Shown: positions 1 to 16,900 of the stretch, piece after piece
Layout: the number at the start of each line of letters is the position of its first letter
Position numbering within the stretch: position 1 is the first letter of the stretch
Assembly (NCBI GenBank): GCA_034670405.1
Contig: JAXDDX010000038.1
Coordinates: 2,541,501-2,605,500, forward strand
DNA length: 64,000 nt
Source: Hoplostethus atlanticus
Lineage: Eukaryota > Chordata > Actinopteri > Trachichthyiformes > Trachichthyidae
Direction: 5' to 3'
Notes under the pieces: model-generated
The model's database searches: none
Told to the model about the DNA's origin: nothing
Seen by the model: only the letters and a program-made list of their open reading frames with translations
Position numbers and translations under genes: made by a program

Positions 1-15
1 GTGTGTGTGTGTGTG
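1..15. repeat. GT dinucleotide tract at window edge
   Basis: The window opens inside a (GT)n microsatellite; its full length lies outside. Confidence 0.85.
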
Positions 16-3000
16 AATTGACGTCGTTCTAGCCTAGTCATCCTGCCCTGATGGATGCGTCAGTGTTATGTCAGCCTGGCGCGACCTCCCTTCTCATCTC
101 ACAGGCCTGTGCCCGGGGACAATAGGCTCCAAGGCTGTTCCACAGGGCCTTCAGTCCAGATACGAAACAAGGCGGTGACGCAGCTTCTAACAACCTCCTC
201 CATGCACACTGCACAATGTGTGGCCTTCTACAAACACAGCGGTCATTGGAAACCCTCGCCCACTAGTAATGCAGCAGCAGCCACTAGAAATCCAGCTTTC
301 TACAAATGTATTAAAAGTTCCGGAAAAAGGGCAAAATTAAACGTTGAAATTAAATGTTCGTAAATGGAACAGGAATATTGCTTTTGAGTAGGCAGCTTAG
401 CATCTGCACCAGCTCGTATCTGCACCATGCCTGGTACTTGAAGTTCTTTCTGTGTCTAGCCTTCCTTCTGTTGATTGATCTTGCCTCATCTAGCCTATTT
501 CAAGTACTAACTGACCCAGCTCTGTCTGGCATACGGCTGATTCCTTATCTGTGGCCAAGCAGACTGGTGGCGGGGAAGATCCAGGTCATACAGCATTTGA
601 CCGTGAGTGTTATGTGACAGCTTTGGGGGGAATTTCTATGACTACAGAGAATAAATGATACTGTATTGTTGTAGGCAGCGTGACCTAGACAGCGTGACCC
701 ATCTCCCTCTGTGCCCCCATGAGCTTAGCAACCACTCTACTGCATCACGCATCTGTTTGGGGTTTGGCCCAGTTTGCATAGGGTATTCTTTCGAATAGTA
801 GATGGTAGCACACAAATGGATGGCCACTACCTTATTTGAAAATGTGCCCTTGCCCTTTTGCTTTTCAGTGTCTCACACAAACACAGTATGCACAGTGGAA
901 TGTGAGGAATGAGGGTGTATGAACCGTGGAGGAAGAAGGAAGTGAAGAAGAACACAATACAGCCAGTCAGAGTCAGGGAGCGGTCCTGGCAGTCCTGTGT
1001 GGGCAAGACGTCACATACTAATACTGCCAACTTGACATCCCTCCGCCTCTTTCCCAAACACATGAGGAAGTTAAACGTGAGTATGAGAGCGAGCCACAGA
1101 GAGGGATGCGCCCATATGCATCTTCACTCACAGGCTGCTCTAGTAGATGTTACCACTGACAGTCTGACACCCAATGCCAAGTCAAGGACAGACTTGTTTA
1201 CTCTGGCATACCCACAGCCCACTCTTCATATCATTGCTTGCTATCTTTCGTTCTGTCTGCAATGAATAAAAGGGCTCTTCTGATCACGAGGCTCTCACTC
1301 ACAGCTGTAAAAATACAATCGAGGCAACTGTTTGGCATCTGGTATATTTCATCATATCAGGCAAGACCAATCGTAGCACACTGCAGACCAGTAACATGTT
1401 GGATGGGTCTATCAATCAGTGACATGGGTGAATGATTATAAGCATATAGACAGCAATGAAAATACTTGTAGTTACACAGTAAATGCAACTGTCTAAAACG
1501 TGCAGTACAGGACATTATCAGTCACCCAGTGCAGGGATGGGACATTGATCCTCCTCTACCACTGGTATTTGCTTGTAAGCTGTTTATATCCAAACACAAG
1601 GCCTGGCCATAAACCCTCTTGCAAACAACGGTGAAGGTATATAGGTAACTCCCACGTGCTGCTTATCTGGCTAGCGACCAAAAGTAAAAGTCTCTATTGG
1701 AGAATTGTTGTTTCTGTAGTGTTTACACAGAGAAGGGTTATCAGAGGCAAATGGGTGAAAGGTGGAAAAGTAGATAGACACTTTCACACAGCCTGATAAA
1801 TACTAGGGGGACTGGCGCTTCTAAAAACAGCACACTTTTCAGTGCCAGCGGTGCCAGAGGACAGTTGGCAGAGTTTATTTTAATTATCAGAACTTGGACA
1901 GAGGTATAAACAAAATTGCTGCCCAACTATTTTAAATGTGGTGACTTAAAAACATCTTAGCTGGTGAATTTCATACCTGTAATAGTTGTGTTTACTTCAT
2001 TGGTGATAGTTTCTCTATAGAGAGAATCTGAGCAATACTGCTAGGTTCTTCCTGTTCTTCCTGTTCCTCCTGATTCTTTGAGTCTACCGACGCATTCCTC
2101 AAGGCCTTTCTTGAAGTTGAACATAGTCCATTAAATTAAAATACATGCCTGAGCCTGTGTCTATGGCTGTAGGGGGAAAGAGACTGGTCTCTCTGATCCC
2201 TATAAACTCACAACTTCCTCCAGGTTACAGGCAGCGAGAGACTTGTAAATGCAACTCCTTAACCTTGGCTGAACACCCCCTTCCCCCGCACAGATGCTTG
2301 TAGCTTAATAATACTACGAGAAGCAAACTCACATTGATTTGAAAACACAAATGGACTGTGGAATCTACAGCCTATCATGTGCATGTGAGTGAAAGTTGAC
2401 AACAGGCAGGACATTGACATTATATAAGGGAACAGTTGGCTAACACAAGCTGTCCTTGGCGCCCTGCCAGGTGTCAGGAAGGCTGCTGACAAGTGGTAGA
2501 GACAAATGCATGCAGACACCAGATGAGTGACACTAGATGATTGCAATGTTTAAATTCACTGCAGCCCCTTTAAGTTGTTGGAGAAAATAGCATGCCATTA
2601 GCCAGGCACCTGATATCAGCAAGCAGCAAGGCCCTGACACACTTAGAAGTCAACAGCTGACTTCTAAGTCTTCAGCGGCTGGACATGGTCGAAGGTCGGA
2701 CCCTTCTGTATGTTTGTTTCTAAACACGTATGTCATATAACCTGCTCTAGTGAGTGTGTGAGCAAACAAATGCGTGCGAGTGTGCACACTTTATGTTTTT
2801 GTCTATTGTGTGTGCCTTCACTCATGTGCTTGCATTGACAATAAAAACGAGGCACATTTGACTGTTCTGGCCTAGTTTCTACACACAGTGGATCAATGCC
2901 TCAGCTCTGCACTAGCTCATCACCATGGGAACAGTCTCGAGAGGACAGTCTGCGTGTGAGAACTGTGGGAAGACAGAGCCAGGACCTTGTTGGTTTGTGG

Positions 3001-4327
3001 TAAGTTAATACCAGGAACCTAATGTCAGGGGCGGCAGGGTTAAAGTTTCCAGCAAGAAGTATAATAGATGTATACAGTATCCAGGAGATGATGTGCCTGT
3101 TGGATGCAGGTGTCCTACCCATTGATAGGCTTGTCATCCAAGCCTTTGGTTATTTCTCTGCCCGCGAGGAAACAATACACCCAGGTCAGCTTATATATAG
3201 CCCCCGTGGCTCCTGTCTTGCAATCAGTCATAGCTCTACTGTCACATCTTTACACACCTGCACCCTGTCAAATTAACCAGCCCACCTCCACCCCAAGTGT
3301 GGTGCTGCGGGGAATTTCACAATAATACCAGCTCCATACCTTACACACACGTTCCCCAAGCACTCATTTCCTGGTCAGATTTCACTACCCAGGATCTGGT
3401 TGGTCAGGTTCTGACTTCATGCAGACTTTGGGCCCACGCCTCTTGCACGTGCTCTGCCTCAGACACCCTCCCACCCCAAATGACATGTTAAGAAAAGGAT
3501 ATTTGTTTGTAGTGAAAAGGAAACCTGTCTATGTCAGTGTTGTATCGAGATGGGTATGGAATCAGAGAGTTTCCCCCTGTTAATTCCAGAGCTGCACACC
3601 ACAACAATCCTTTCAGCTAGTACGTGACTCATCGTTGTGCCTACAGTCCAACTAGCTCTCAACACCTCCGCTGCTCAGAAGCAGGACTGCAGGTCTCATA
3701 TGGAAAGCTGCCCGGAGAGAGCCATACACAGACACACACAGGCTGACACAGATAAATTGAGATGAGGCGGAAACTCAAATCCACATGTGGTCTCCACGTG
3801 AGTACTAGAAAACAGGAGAAAAACAGATGAGGGTTAGTGACAGACCACTTGCATACAGATAAGCAGCACAAAAAGGAGGATACATCAAAGCTGTTTCTCC
3901 TTATTGAAATGCAGACCCATTTGCAAATGGACATTCAGCACCAGTCCTCTCTCACATTAGGCCTAGTCACGTCTTCAAAACCAAGCAGTCTCCTCACTCA
4001 CACTCACACACATGCAAACATCAACTGCTGACATAGACAAACACTCAAGCATGCATGGCTCAGATATGGCCTAAGATGGAATGGGGTTTACTATTCAATC
4101 ATTTAGTGTGATAACTGGTGCGTATAGAGAGCCATAACACGTCTACCAACTCTGCCTTTCTCCCCGCAGCCCCGCTGTACATTAATGACTTCCATATGAT
4201 CCAAACGGGCGAGTTATGAAAACAAAACCAGTTCCACTACACTCCACGTGTATCACAGGATGTCACGTGGAGCCTAGGACTGCCAAGAAACTAGACAGCC
4301 TCCAGTATTTCAAAATATTTAGATTTT
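16..4327. other. No gene seen
   Basis: Unique-looking, moderately AT-rich vertebrate intergenic or intronic DNA. Open frames here are short (up to about 118 codons), lack recognisable domains and have no supporting splice structure. Confidence 0.6.
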
Positions 4328-4364
4328 CACACACACACACACACACGCACACACGCACACACAC

Positions 4365-4396
<32 letters not shown>

Positions 4397-4397
4397 C
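4328..4397. repeat. (CA)n microsatellite
   Basis: A 70-bp CA tract with a few CG interruptions. It creates artificial His/Thr and Val/Cys reading frames on the two strands. Confidence 0.95.
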
Positions 4398-5043
4398 ATT
4401 TTCTCTGAACTTAGAGGCATACACAGCAGAGATTCAGCCCAAAGAAAACAAGGCAGGGAGACATTCGCGGTCCTGGACCTCTCTGGTACCGGGGCTCCTA
4501 AACTCACATGGAAAATACTCAAGTCTTGGTCTCTGTTTTAGGATTCAAACAGCCTCCTAGAAAGACCACGCTTGATTTTTCTCTGACCCAGTCTCCATCT
4601 TTTCAGTCTAGCACAACTCCTGAGAGATTAACATGCTTTTAATTTTTTTTGCAAACTTTGTAACAACGCACAGGATTGGTAACTACATGAATAGTTGAGT
4701 CAGGGGTTTTTAGTCTTGCCATCTGGGGCAGAAAGTACATCTGCTTGTCCTCACAATTCAGATGAATGAATATGGGATAAAATGCTGGCTTTCTTTTTCT
4801 CTTTTGAGACAGAATTCCCTGGTAACTGGTGAAAAGTGCAACTCTCTTTAGGTTTAAAGGCCATGAGCACAATGTCCTCACCCTCATGTGCCGTGGTTTC
4901 AATGTCATGTGTACACAAGCTTTCTGTCTCCTGGCAAATGGGGTAAACCTCATCTGTTAAAAGTCTGGAACAAAACTCCTCCCCGCTTGGCTGGAGAGAA
5001 GGGAACATGTTTTTGTTTTCAACTGCAGATGGATGGATTCCCT

Positions 5044-5046
<3 letters not shown>

Positions 5047-5108
<62 letters not shown>
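5047..5108. repeat. (GT)31 microsatellite
   Basis: An uninterrupted GT tract of 62 bp, likely polymorphic. Confidence 0.97.
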
Positions 5109-5115
<7 letters not shown>

Positions 5116-7488
5116 AGTGAGAGTGGGGAGAGACTGCAGGCCCTACATATGTTGCAGCTGTATTATGCAACACTCCAGTGAATTCAATCTTATCTAAACC
5201 CCATGACATTATAGTGCCATAGAGTACAGGACAGGCTGTCCAGAGGCGGTAGCCCCATACAAACACAAAAACAGACAGCCCTTTTAACAAACAATTTCGC
5301 AATCTCCATTGAATTGAAGAGCATCTAGTTGAACTGTTTTTTTTGTATGGTATTGGATATTTTGCATTCTTTCTTTGCCTTAAATCAAAAGTAACGTTAC
5401 ATTTGAGACAGTCGTTGAGTGCACTGTGTTCCCTACCTAGCTTAATGTTGCTAGTTGGGTTTAGTGTCATCGATTGTATGGCTGTGTTCATCTGTTATGA
5501 TACTGGTTGCATTCAGCAATCTGGTGAAAGTTGTGGAATGTTGATTTATTTTTTCTATTAGACTATTTTCAAAGTAAGAAAACAGGTGACAAATTTAGAT
5601 TATTGGGTGGTCTATGCCTTTAATGTTAGTCAAGCACAGGCCTAGAGGTAATAACACATCTGCCTAGTTCTTTGGCATGTTGATGGTGTCTTTGGTTCTG
5701 GTCTGTGTGGGTCTGTGTTTGAGCGGAAATGATGGTCTGCTGTTGTTGTGTGTGTGTGGGTCTGACTTGTTGGCAGTTTTGCTCTAGAATACTTTGTTGG
5801 TGACCCCTGACTACCAAAGTTGTTGTGTGGGACGTGTCCATGAGCTGGTGTAATGGATTTGATTCATCGTCATCTACAGATTGCAGACATTACGTTAGAC
5901 AAGCAAGATACTGTAAGGATTGTAAGACTTTTCAGTTCACTGAAGCACGCGCCTGCGCTGTACCGGGTTCCCTTTACGCCCTGGAGAAAAAGTTGACCCC
6001 CCCCAATTGTCATTGTATAATTCACACTCTGTCTGCAACCATAGATCTAGTGTAAGAGTGTCTTTGAGGCCTCTCTGTATTTCTATCCAGGCCACCTGAT
6101 CTCCCATCCTCGTATGCATAGTGTGGGTTTGTGCCTCCTTTGGAGCTACCTCACCAATGCTAGACATTTCCTCAAGGCTGATAGGTCCATGCCATCTACC
6201 TCTATGGGTCACTCCATGTGGACCCTAGGTGCCAGGAGTTAAAATATACTACATCAATCCTCTCTTACCTCTCTTCTGCTCCTCCATTAAACTTGCAATA
6301 TGCTCCAATTCCTAGGCATGGCTCAATGTCCATCTGACCAAGCCAGGAACTAAGAGAGAGAGAGAGGCTACCACTGGTATTACAGAAGTGAACTAATCTT
6401 GAGCAAGTCACGTTATATGTTTTGTAGTCAACAGTCTGTAATGTCAAAGCCATATGTTCTCGTATAATGGGTGACTGTATATGATGTGATGACCGGGCAA
6501 TTTTGGCAAAGCATGCCGGAGCAGAGCACAACTCAGCCCGGCCCAACTCCAGACCAGACCAAACTGACCCCAGGCCAGTCATTACTCCAACGCCGCTGAT
6601 TAGTGTTAGACTAGGCCACTATTGACTCTGCTGCTCCATACACTTTCTATCCTGACAAATGGATACTCTTCAAATAGCAGTGAGACAAGCCAGTAATATC
6701 AGCTCAGCTCCAGTACCACTCTGCTAACTCAGTGGCCACAAACAAAATGGACTCAGCTTAGCACTGGCTTGCTGTAATAGGCTGTCCAGATGTTGTTGTT
6801 GTTTTTTTAACTTTGTATTATTATTTATTATTGATTGGCTATATTATTTACATGCATATATTGTTTGCAAAAGCCATCCCAGCCATTTCTGGTGTTTTGT
6901 TGTAGGAAGCGTGTATTAGGCTGGGCTGCTGACAGATGAATTACATTAGAGAAGCAGAGAAAATGATAGTGGGGTCGTTTTAGTGTTGCTGTCTGCTTTC
7001 CCCAAACATCCCTGCCTGATTCCAGAACTGAAGTTGAGTTCCTGGTATCCCACTTCTTGGAACTGCTATTGAGACACGTGGAAAGGATCCAGCCCTGCAC
7101 GCCATCAGACTCACATCATGCTCTCAGAGTTGATGTATAATCGGAGCACATGCCAAGAGGTTAAAGTATCTGAGGGACTACACAATCCCACCTTACAAAC
7201 CACTTCGCTTAAACTTCTCCGCCTTTTAAATGGGAAAAGAGTAACAGCAACTCGATGGACAGCAACTTCAATAGCCACGCAGATCTCACCTTGTCTTCAA
7301 CTCAGACAGAGCACCTCTGAAATAGATGGACTGACTGACACGCAAGACCAGATCGGTTTGTGAACGTTAACTGTAACTGGACCTTGGCTGTCTAAGTTTC
7401 AGAGAGCAACTGAAGGGTGAATAATTCACAGCTGTAGGCCAGAGGTTGAACAGCACTACCACGATGCACAGGCACACGCACACCAACA

Positions 7489-7491
<3 letters not shown>

Positions 7492-7524
<33 letters not shown>
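7492..7524. repeat. (CA)n microsatellite
   Basis: About 16 CA units following an imperfect CA-rich lead-in. Confidence 0.9.
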
Positions 7525-7525
<1 letters not shown>

Positions 7526-8001
7526 CCAAGCACTTCAGAAAGAGCTGACTCCTGTGAATCTGTGAGGTATAGATGCTGCCCTGTTCCGGAAGCACATTAT
7601 TAAATGAAAAAATAAATGGTAGGATTTGTTCTTTTTTCTGAACAAACTTGAAAGTGCTGACTCAAAAACAACAGCTGAACTGCCCCATAACTAAACTACT
7701 CGCACACATACATGCCACGCTATGCCAGCTGAATCAGTTGCAAACTAAAAGGACTGCAGTGTAAAAACCAGAATGAGTCGCGCTAAGGACTTAGCCTCAA
7801 TATTTACTGCTAAAAATAGTTACTAAAAACGTGGAGTGAATATACCGAGCAGCTCTAGAGGCGCACAGGTCTACTATTCATGTTTCATGATCGTGTCTCA
7901 CTCCCCAAACACTTCAAAACATGTAATGCACAAGGCAAGTTGTTTTAAATGAGTCTGTATGGTAGCCCTAGGGCAGGCAGATTGATCTGTAACGTTGTGG
8001 C

Positions 8002-8028
8002 GTGTGTGTGTGTGTGTGTGTGTGTGTG
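8002..8028. repeat. (GT)n microsatellite
   Basis: A 27-bp GT tract. Confidence 0.9.
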
Positions 8029-9210
8029 GTACCTGATGTGTTTCAATGTCACATTGGTATCTAGTCTGTTTGAGTTTGTGTGAGTGGCTGTTAGTTTAAG
8101 TAGAGGATAAATCCAACATTAGGGATGCACCCCCAGACAGCTGGAGGTAGGTTATGGTTGTGGTTATGGTTGTATGCTCTGTGCAGCCAGGTGGTCATAT
8201 CTGTTTCAACGGCTGACTTAAAACATTATCATGTCAATTCTGTGGGAATGTGGGAAGGAAAAATGAATATTTTTCCATATATATGTGATTCATGTTAACA
8301 CTATTTGCATTTAAGTGTAAGAATGAGCGTCTAAATATGGATGTGTGTGTGGGTGTGCGCATTGTGCTGAAGCTCTGTGAGTGACTATGTGGGTGCGAGC
8401 TCCTAGCAGTGGTAGTGGGGTACTGCGGCACGGCCCAAAAAGCTGCACTCCTCCATCTCTCCATCACTCACTCTTTTTAAAACTGTCTCCACCTCTCCCT
8501 CCTCCTCACTCCCTGACCCACTTACATACTATGTGTCATTCCAGTCTTTTTGTATTAATGATTGATATATAGGTCAAATCTGCAAAATAGCCAATAGTGA
8601 ATTATTCTTTCATTAGTTTTCCTCAATTTTACCATGTAATGTGTAATGTAATGCACATGTGTGCTTATTCATGCACACACATACACACACACACTATGAG
8701 CAAACCACCTCATATATTTACTTCAAAGTGTTAATATTTCCCTCTCACGACATATTGAAAAAGTGACATGTCATCGTTTACCTCTTTTACATGAGCATGT
8801 TGTTTTCCCCCTCCCTCCCCCCATCCCACCTGCATCCACTGCCACCCCTCGCTCTGCTGCAGTGTGGAATTTTCCAAGCAGAGCGCTGCAGTGTCTGGGC
8901 TTGGAGCGTCGTGCTAGCGTAAAGGAAGATTAGAGAGAGAGAAAGAGGCAGGGTGGAGGATGACCGCTACTTAACACACACCACAGCAAACCTGAGCCAT
9001 TCTAATGAAGGACACGCCATCTCCTCTCACCACACACATGCGGTGGAAAAATACCAGACAGAGAGACACAGACAGTTGGAATAAGAGATGCAGGGAGAGC
9101 AGAGTTGGCTGTGCACAAGTTAAGACTATTAAGACTATTGTTTTAGCCTAGTAGTTTGACTAAGGGAACAATAGAGTACTTTATTCATTTACTCATTCAG
9201 TATGCTTGCT

Positions 9211-9244
9211 TTCATTCATTCATTCATTCATTCATTCATTCATT
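9211..9244. repeat. (ATTC)n microsatellite
   Basis: Eight near-perfect copies of a TTCA/ATTC tetranucleotide. Confidence 0.9.
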
Positions 9245-12200
9245 TATTCATGTCATTCATTTTTTCACAGCCTATAATCTCTCAAACTGTACCTACAAGC
9301 TCTCAAAAGATTCTGCAGTGCAATAGTTTGCCTGTCAAATGATGGCCTTTGTACTGGTAAGAATCAATCTATAAATAGCCTATCACCCAGGACAGAAGAG
9401 ACAAGGATCTCCTCCAAAATAAAAGTCTTGCTTCCATTTAGTGTAGATATAGTGAATCTAACCAAGCTAGCCCTGCTAAATTCATTTCAGATTAATCATG
9501 AAATACAACACCACTACAAAGGGAAGGCACGACTAAGATGAGCTGGAGGATGTGCATTGATCCATAGCAGTAGATTGGTTATGAAAGGAGAATGGCTTCC
9601 AGCAGTAAATCTAACAAATGTGCCCACATGGCCATGACACAGTCAGACACTGCAGCATATTTAGTGTGAAAGTGGAGGAGGTGTCTGGATATGTGTGATT
9701 GTGATGACTGTCCAGGCATGGGCTTCTGCGCAAATGTAAATGTGTGTGGTAGAGGTCATTTAGTGGGTAAATGACTGAGGCTGATGACGTTTTAAATGGC
9801 GGTGAGAGAGAGAGAGAGGGAGAGAGAGAGATGTGTATGTGTATGTATGTCTAAGCGGTGGGTCATTGGGCTGCGTCACCAGTGATGTGTAGGACATGAC
9901 AGCAGTCCCTGCACAACTAGGTCTGTTCAAGACCCTTCATCTCAGAGACTCACATACTTACTGCAACATACAGCATGCACATAAAAAGTCATTTCTACTA
10001 CTAATACTAATAACTGGAATACGTTGTTTGTTGGATGCCAAATAATCCAAAACTCACTTAGAGTAATGAGATTATGTTTCTGAGTGTATTTCAATGGATA
10101 CGTGACTGTAATGACTTGCCACCCAGTCTGGCCTGTGAATATGTCTAGATAAGGCTCTAATCAGGGGACAGGTGTCAGAGCTAGGCGTGGGGGCCAAGCA
10201 TGGGGATGGGTGGAGCATGGGTAGCAGGATGAGAAAATTAGAAAAGCAGGCAGGAAGTATATGAGAGGTATGTAGTAACGAATGCCAACCAGCATGGGTG
10301 TGCATGTGACGAACCTCAGCCATTCCACCCTGAATCCCCCTATCATTTGTAGCCCTCTTTCCATCGCGCCTCTCTTTCTGGCGCCAAGGGAAACCAGACC
10401 CAGGACCCTTGGTGACAGGAGGGGTTTTATGGGAATCCCGAGGGGCCTGGGATCTGGGCCAGAGCACGGTCATACGTTCTTCTACATATAATGATAGGGA
10501 CATGGGGAAGACACTCTGTACCACGACAAGGTCGGGAAAGGGTGCAGGTAGGTAACTGGTTCAAAAGTAACAAACACATATGATCTGTTTCCCACATGAA
10601 TGATCGGTGTCTTCTTTTCTTTACCAGGCTATATAGGAATGGCCATCTGACCTATATAGTTTCAGCCTGTCTGACTCAATTTGTCCTCAGTATTAATCCT
10701 GGGGTTGCATAACTCTGACCTCTGAGCCCACCACCACAACTACCACCGCTAAATCCCTGAGATCAAGAAAGGGATCAGACAAAAGGGGGACAGAAAGAAG
10801 AATAGAGAGACAGGATGAAAGAGAGGGGGACAGGGATGTAGAGCTGCTGGACTGGCAGGCAGCAGCAGGCATTTGGCCCTCTGCTCTGAGAACACAGACT
10901 GGGTGGGAACACTGAGGACGGCAGACTGAGGGCATGCCAGAAAAAGAGTAGCTTAGGCTGTGAAAGCAATTTTCAATACACACTCACAACGAACACTGTG
11001 TCCAGCATTTGCAAACTACCGCCAGGCAAAAAGAAGGTAGCAAGACTGAAGCAAAGCAAGTCGGGCAGCAGGAAGATAAGGAGATGATGCAACCGAGAAG
11101 CCAGGAGATTTTGCTCGGTTAGTTTGTATTCCCCCTCTATTCTACATGAAAGAAGATAAGATATTCTACTGCAAAAAAGGCTGGGAACTGGGACAGACGT
11201 CTCCAGGCGCAAGGTAAACTAAATGAGAAAGTTAGAAATGGGAGAAAAAAAAAGGAGCAACCCAGAAGATTTCTTGGGTCTGGCAGCACGATAGATGGTG
11301 GAGATAACCTTCAGAGACAGCTAAAAACAGCTCTGCCTTTTAATAGGAGAGAAAGAGAGGTAAATTACAGCCTGCGCCAGAGAATGAGAGGACACATTTG
11401 CTGTTAAACAGCTTAAATATAGTCCGAGAAAGAGAGAGAGAGAGAGAAGGAGAGAGATACAGTGATATTTACATTGACTTCTTTATATGCTTGTCTTGCG
11501 AGCTTGCCGTTGCTTCTCTCAATACATCGCTTTGCCAACTTTCCACCCCTCCCTCCAAGTGAGCCCATCTCAGCCCAAATGTCCTCCGTGAGTCGTGCTA
11601 GTGAGATATCTACAGCCTTTCCATCCTGCTCCAGTGAATTTACACTGTCCCCAACGGCCCAAAAAATGGTGGAGCCACTTGGAATGGGCCATAAGGATCA
11701 TAGCGACGTCTGTGAATATGAGTGGAATTGCGGTCCATAAAGTTGAGTCTTAGTAGAATATTATCATGATCACACATTTAGCCGTTGATTTGGATCACAG
11801 ATTTGGGGCACAAACATGGGATAATAGAAAGCCGATGGACCACCTTCTAGTAAACTTCCCTCACAGTGTCAGAGACAGGTCAGCAGTGGGAGGGGCAGTC
11901 CACTGCAAAGCCCATTTCTGAACCAAATGGGTGGACATGTGCCCCTCTCCATCTCCTCTGTCACCCCTTTCCCTGTATATCCCTTCTTCCATCAGTCCCT
12001 CCATGCCAGACTTTCCTCCCGATGGCCATGCTTGGAGCTCCTGAGGCTCTGGTTGCTGCATTACCTCATGTCTCTCTTGCACAAGATGGAAGTGAGAAGT
12101 GAGACGTCAGATATCTTGTCAACACCTCCAACAACTGACAAAACACACACATTCTCCTTGCACTCAGTTGCAGCTACACACCAAAAATGCAAGAATCAAT

Positions 12201-12291
12201 AATTATATAAATAAAAAACATTCATGGGGGAGCCGTGTATGTATACGTGAGTGTGCATGTGAATATTTGTGCGTCAGTGTGTCCGTGTGTA

Positions 12292-12308
12292 TGTGTGTGT
12301 GTGTGTGT

Positions 12309-12339
<31 letters not shown>
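12292..12339. repeat. (GT)n microsatellite
   Basis: GT tract of about 48 bp with one GTAT interruption. Confidence 0.92.
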
Positions 12340-13374
12340 GGCTCTTGCCATACATCTCATGTGGCAAGCCGGTGTGTCCTTCACCGCAAGGTGCGAGCGT
12401 CAGCCTAATTCTGATGAAACCAGGTCAGCGACACCATCGACGTGCCCTGCTCTGGACATAGTGTCCCTTAGCTTACATAAGATCCGGGGTAAAGCGATCT
12501 ACGTCTGCAAGTTACAGCAGCACAAGTCACACCAGACATATTCCCTCAGAGAGACCCTTAGTTCTCAGATCACAAGAGCAAAGAGTTCTTGCGAAGGCTG
12601 ACTAATATTGAACCCACATGCATGATGACAGATTGGGATAATGGGATAATTATGTGTAGGGGGCTGACGTTATGTAAGGCTGTCTGATGTTAAAACGCCT
12701 GAAGACAGCACTGCTGAATGAGACTAGATATAAAAAGCAACTACAATAAGAACCGTATTGACTGGGATTAATATGTAATAGCACTCATTCATTATTAATA
12801 TTCATCCAATATTTATATTTGTCATTCAGTTTATACAGAATAGCTAGTGTTGGTATTCAGCAATTGAAATGTCTACCAGTTTGGCATCTCTTGGCTGAAA
12901 ATATTTATGTGCCCTTACTGCTGACCAATGGAAGATGCCACTACGGCCCCAGACAGCTAGGAGGGCGTGAAGCCTGGTTGCACTGCACCGCCTCCTTGAA
13001 CTGCTCTGGGCTGTATTTCTCTGTTTGCTTTGAACTCTGTAAATCTACCTGACTTGCACTTCTCTGATCTGTGTCCATGCAGATGACCTGTGCACGTTTC
13101 TGTAAATATCTTTGTATGTACGCTACATGTCCGGACTCATTTCTATGTTATCTCTATCATGCTAACAAAGCTAACAATGCACATCTGCATGCTCTGCAGA
13201 TATTTCTGTACATACGTTACCTGCATCTGTAAATCTGATAATGTGAATGATTTACCATGTTTGAAAATGTGAACACATCTGTATATACGTTCTTCCATCT
13301 GTACACCTGCTAATGTGAATATCTAGCACTGCACACTTGCACACAAACTTATAAAGCTGTCACCGAAGAGCCTG

Positions 13375-16777
<3,403 letters not shown>

Positions 16778-16900
16778 TGTGGCACCCTCAGTGAAAAGCC
16801 AGGGGTCACAAGCCCATTCTGAGGGCAGATGCATGGCACAGATCACATAGGAGGCAGGATTGGAAGGACAACACTGTCACTTTTAATTACTTACTCAAAT
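16778..16900. repeat. Dispersed repeat, copy A
   Basis: A segment starting TGTGGCACCC shares a 54-bp identical core (16794-16847) with 42790-42843, and weaker similarity continues to a TTTTAATT-containing tail. The family is not recognised. The TG start would fit an LTR, but no CA end or target duplication was found. Confidence 0.75.

Noticed and set aside
4751..5491. 246-codon open frame on the minus strand
   Set aside because: It runs through the GT microsatellite, giving a His-Thr repeat, and has no domain or splice support.
10072..10524. 150-codon open frame on the minus strand
   Set aside because: No recognisable family and low-complexity composition. Length alone is not enough in 64 kb.
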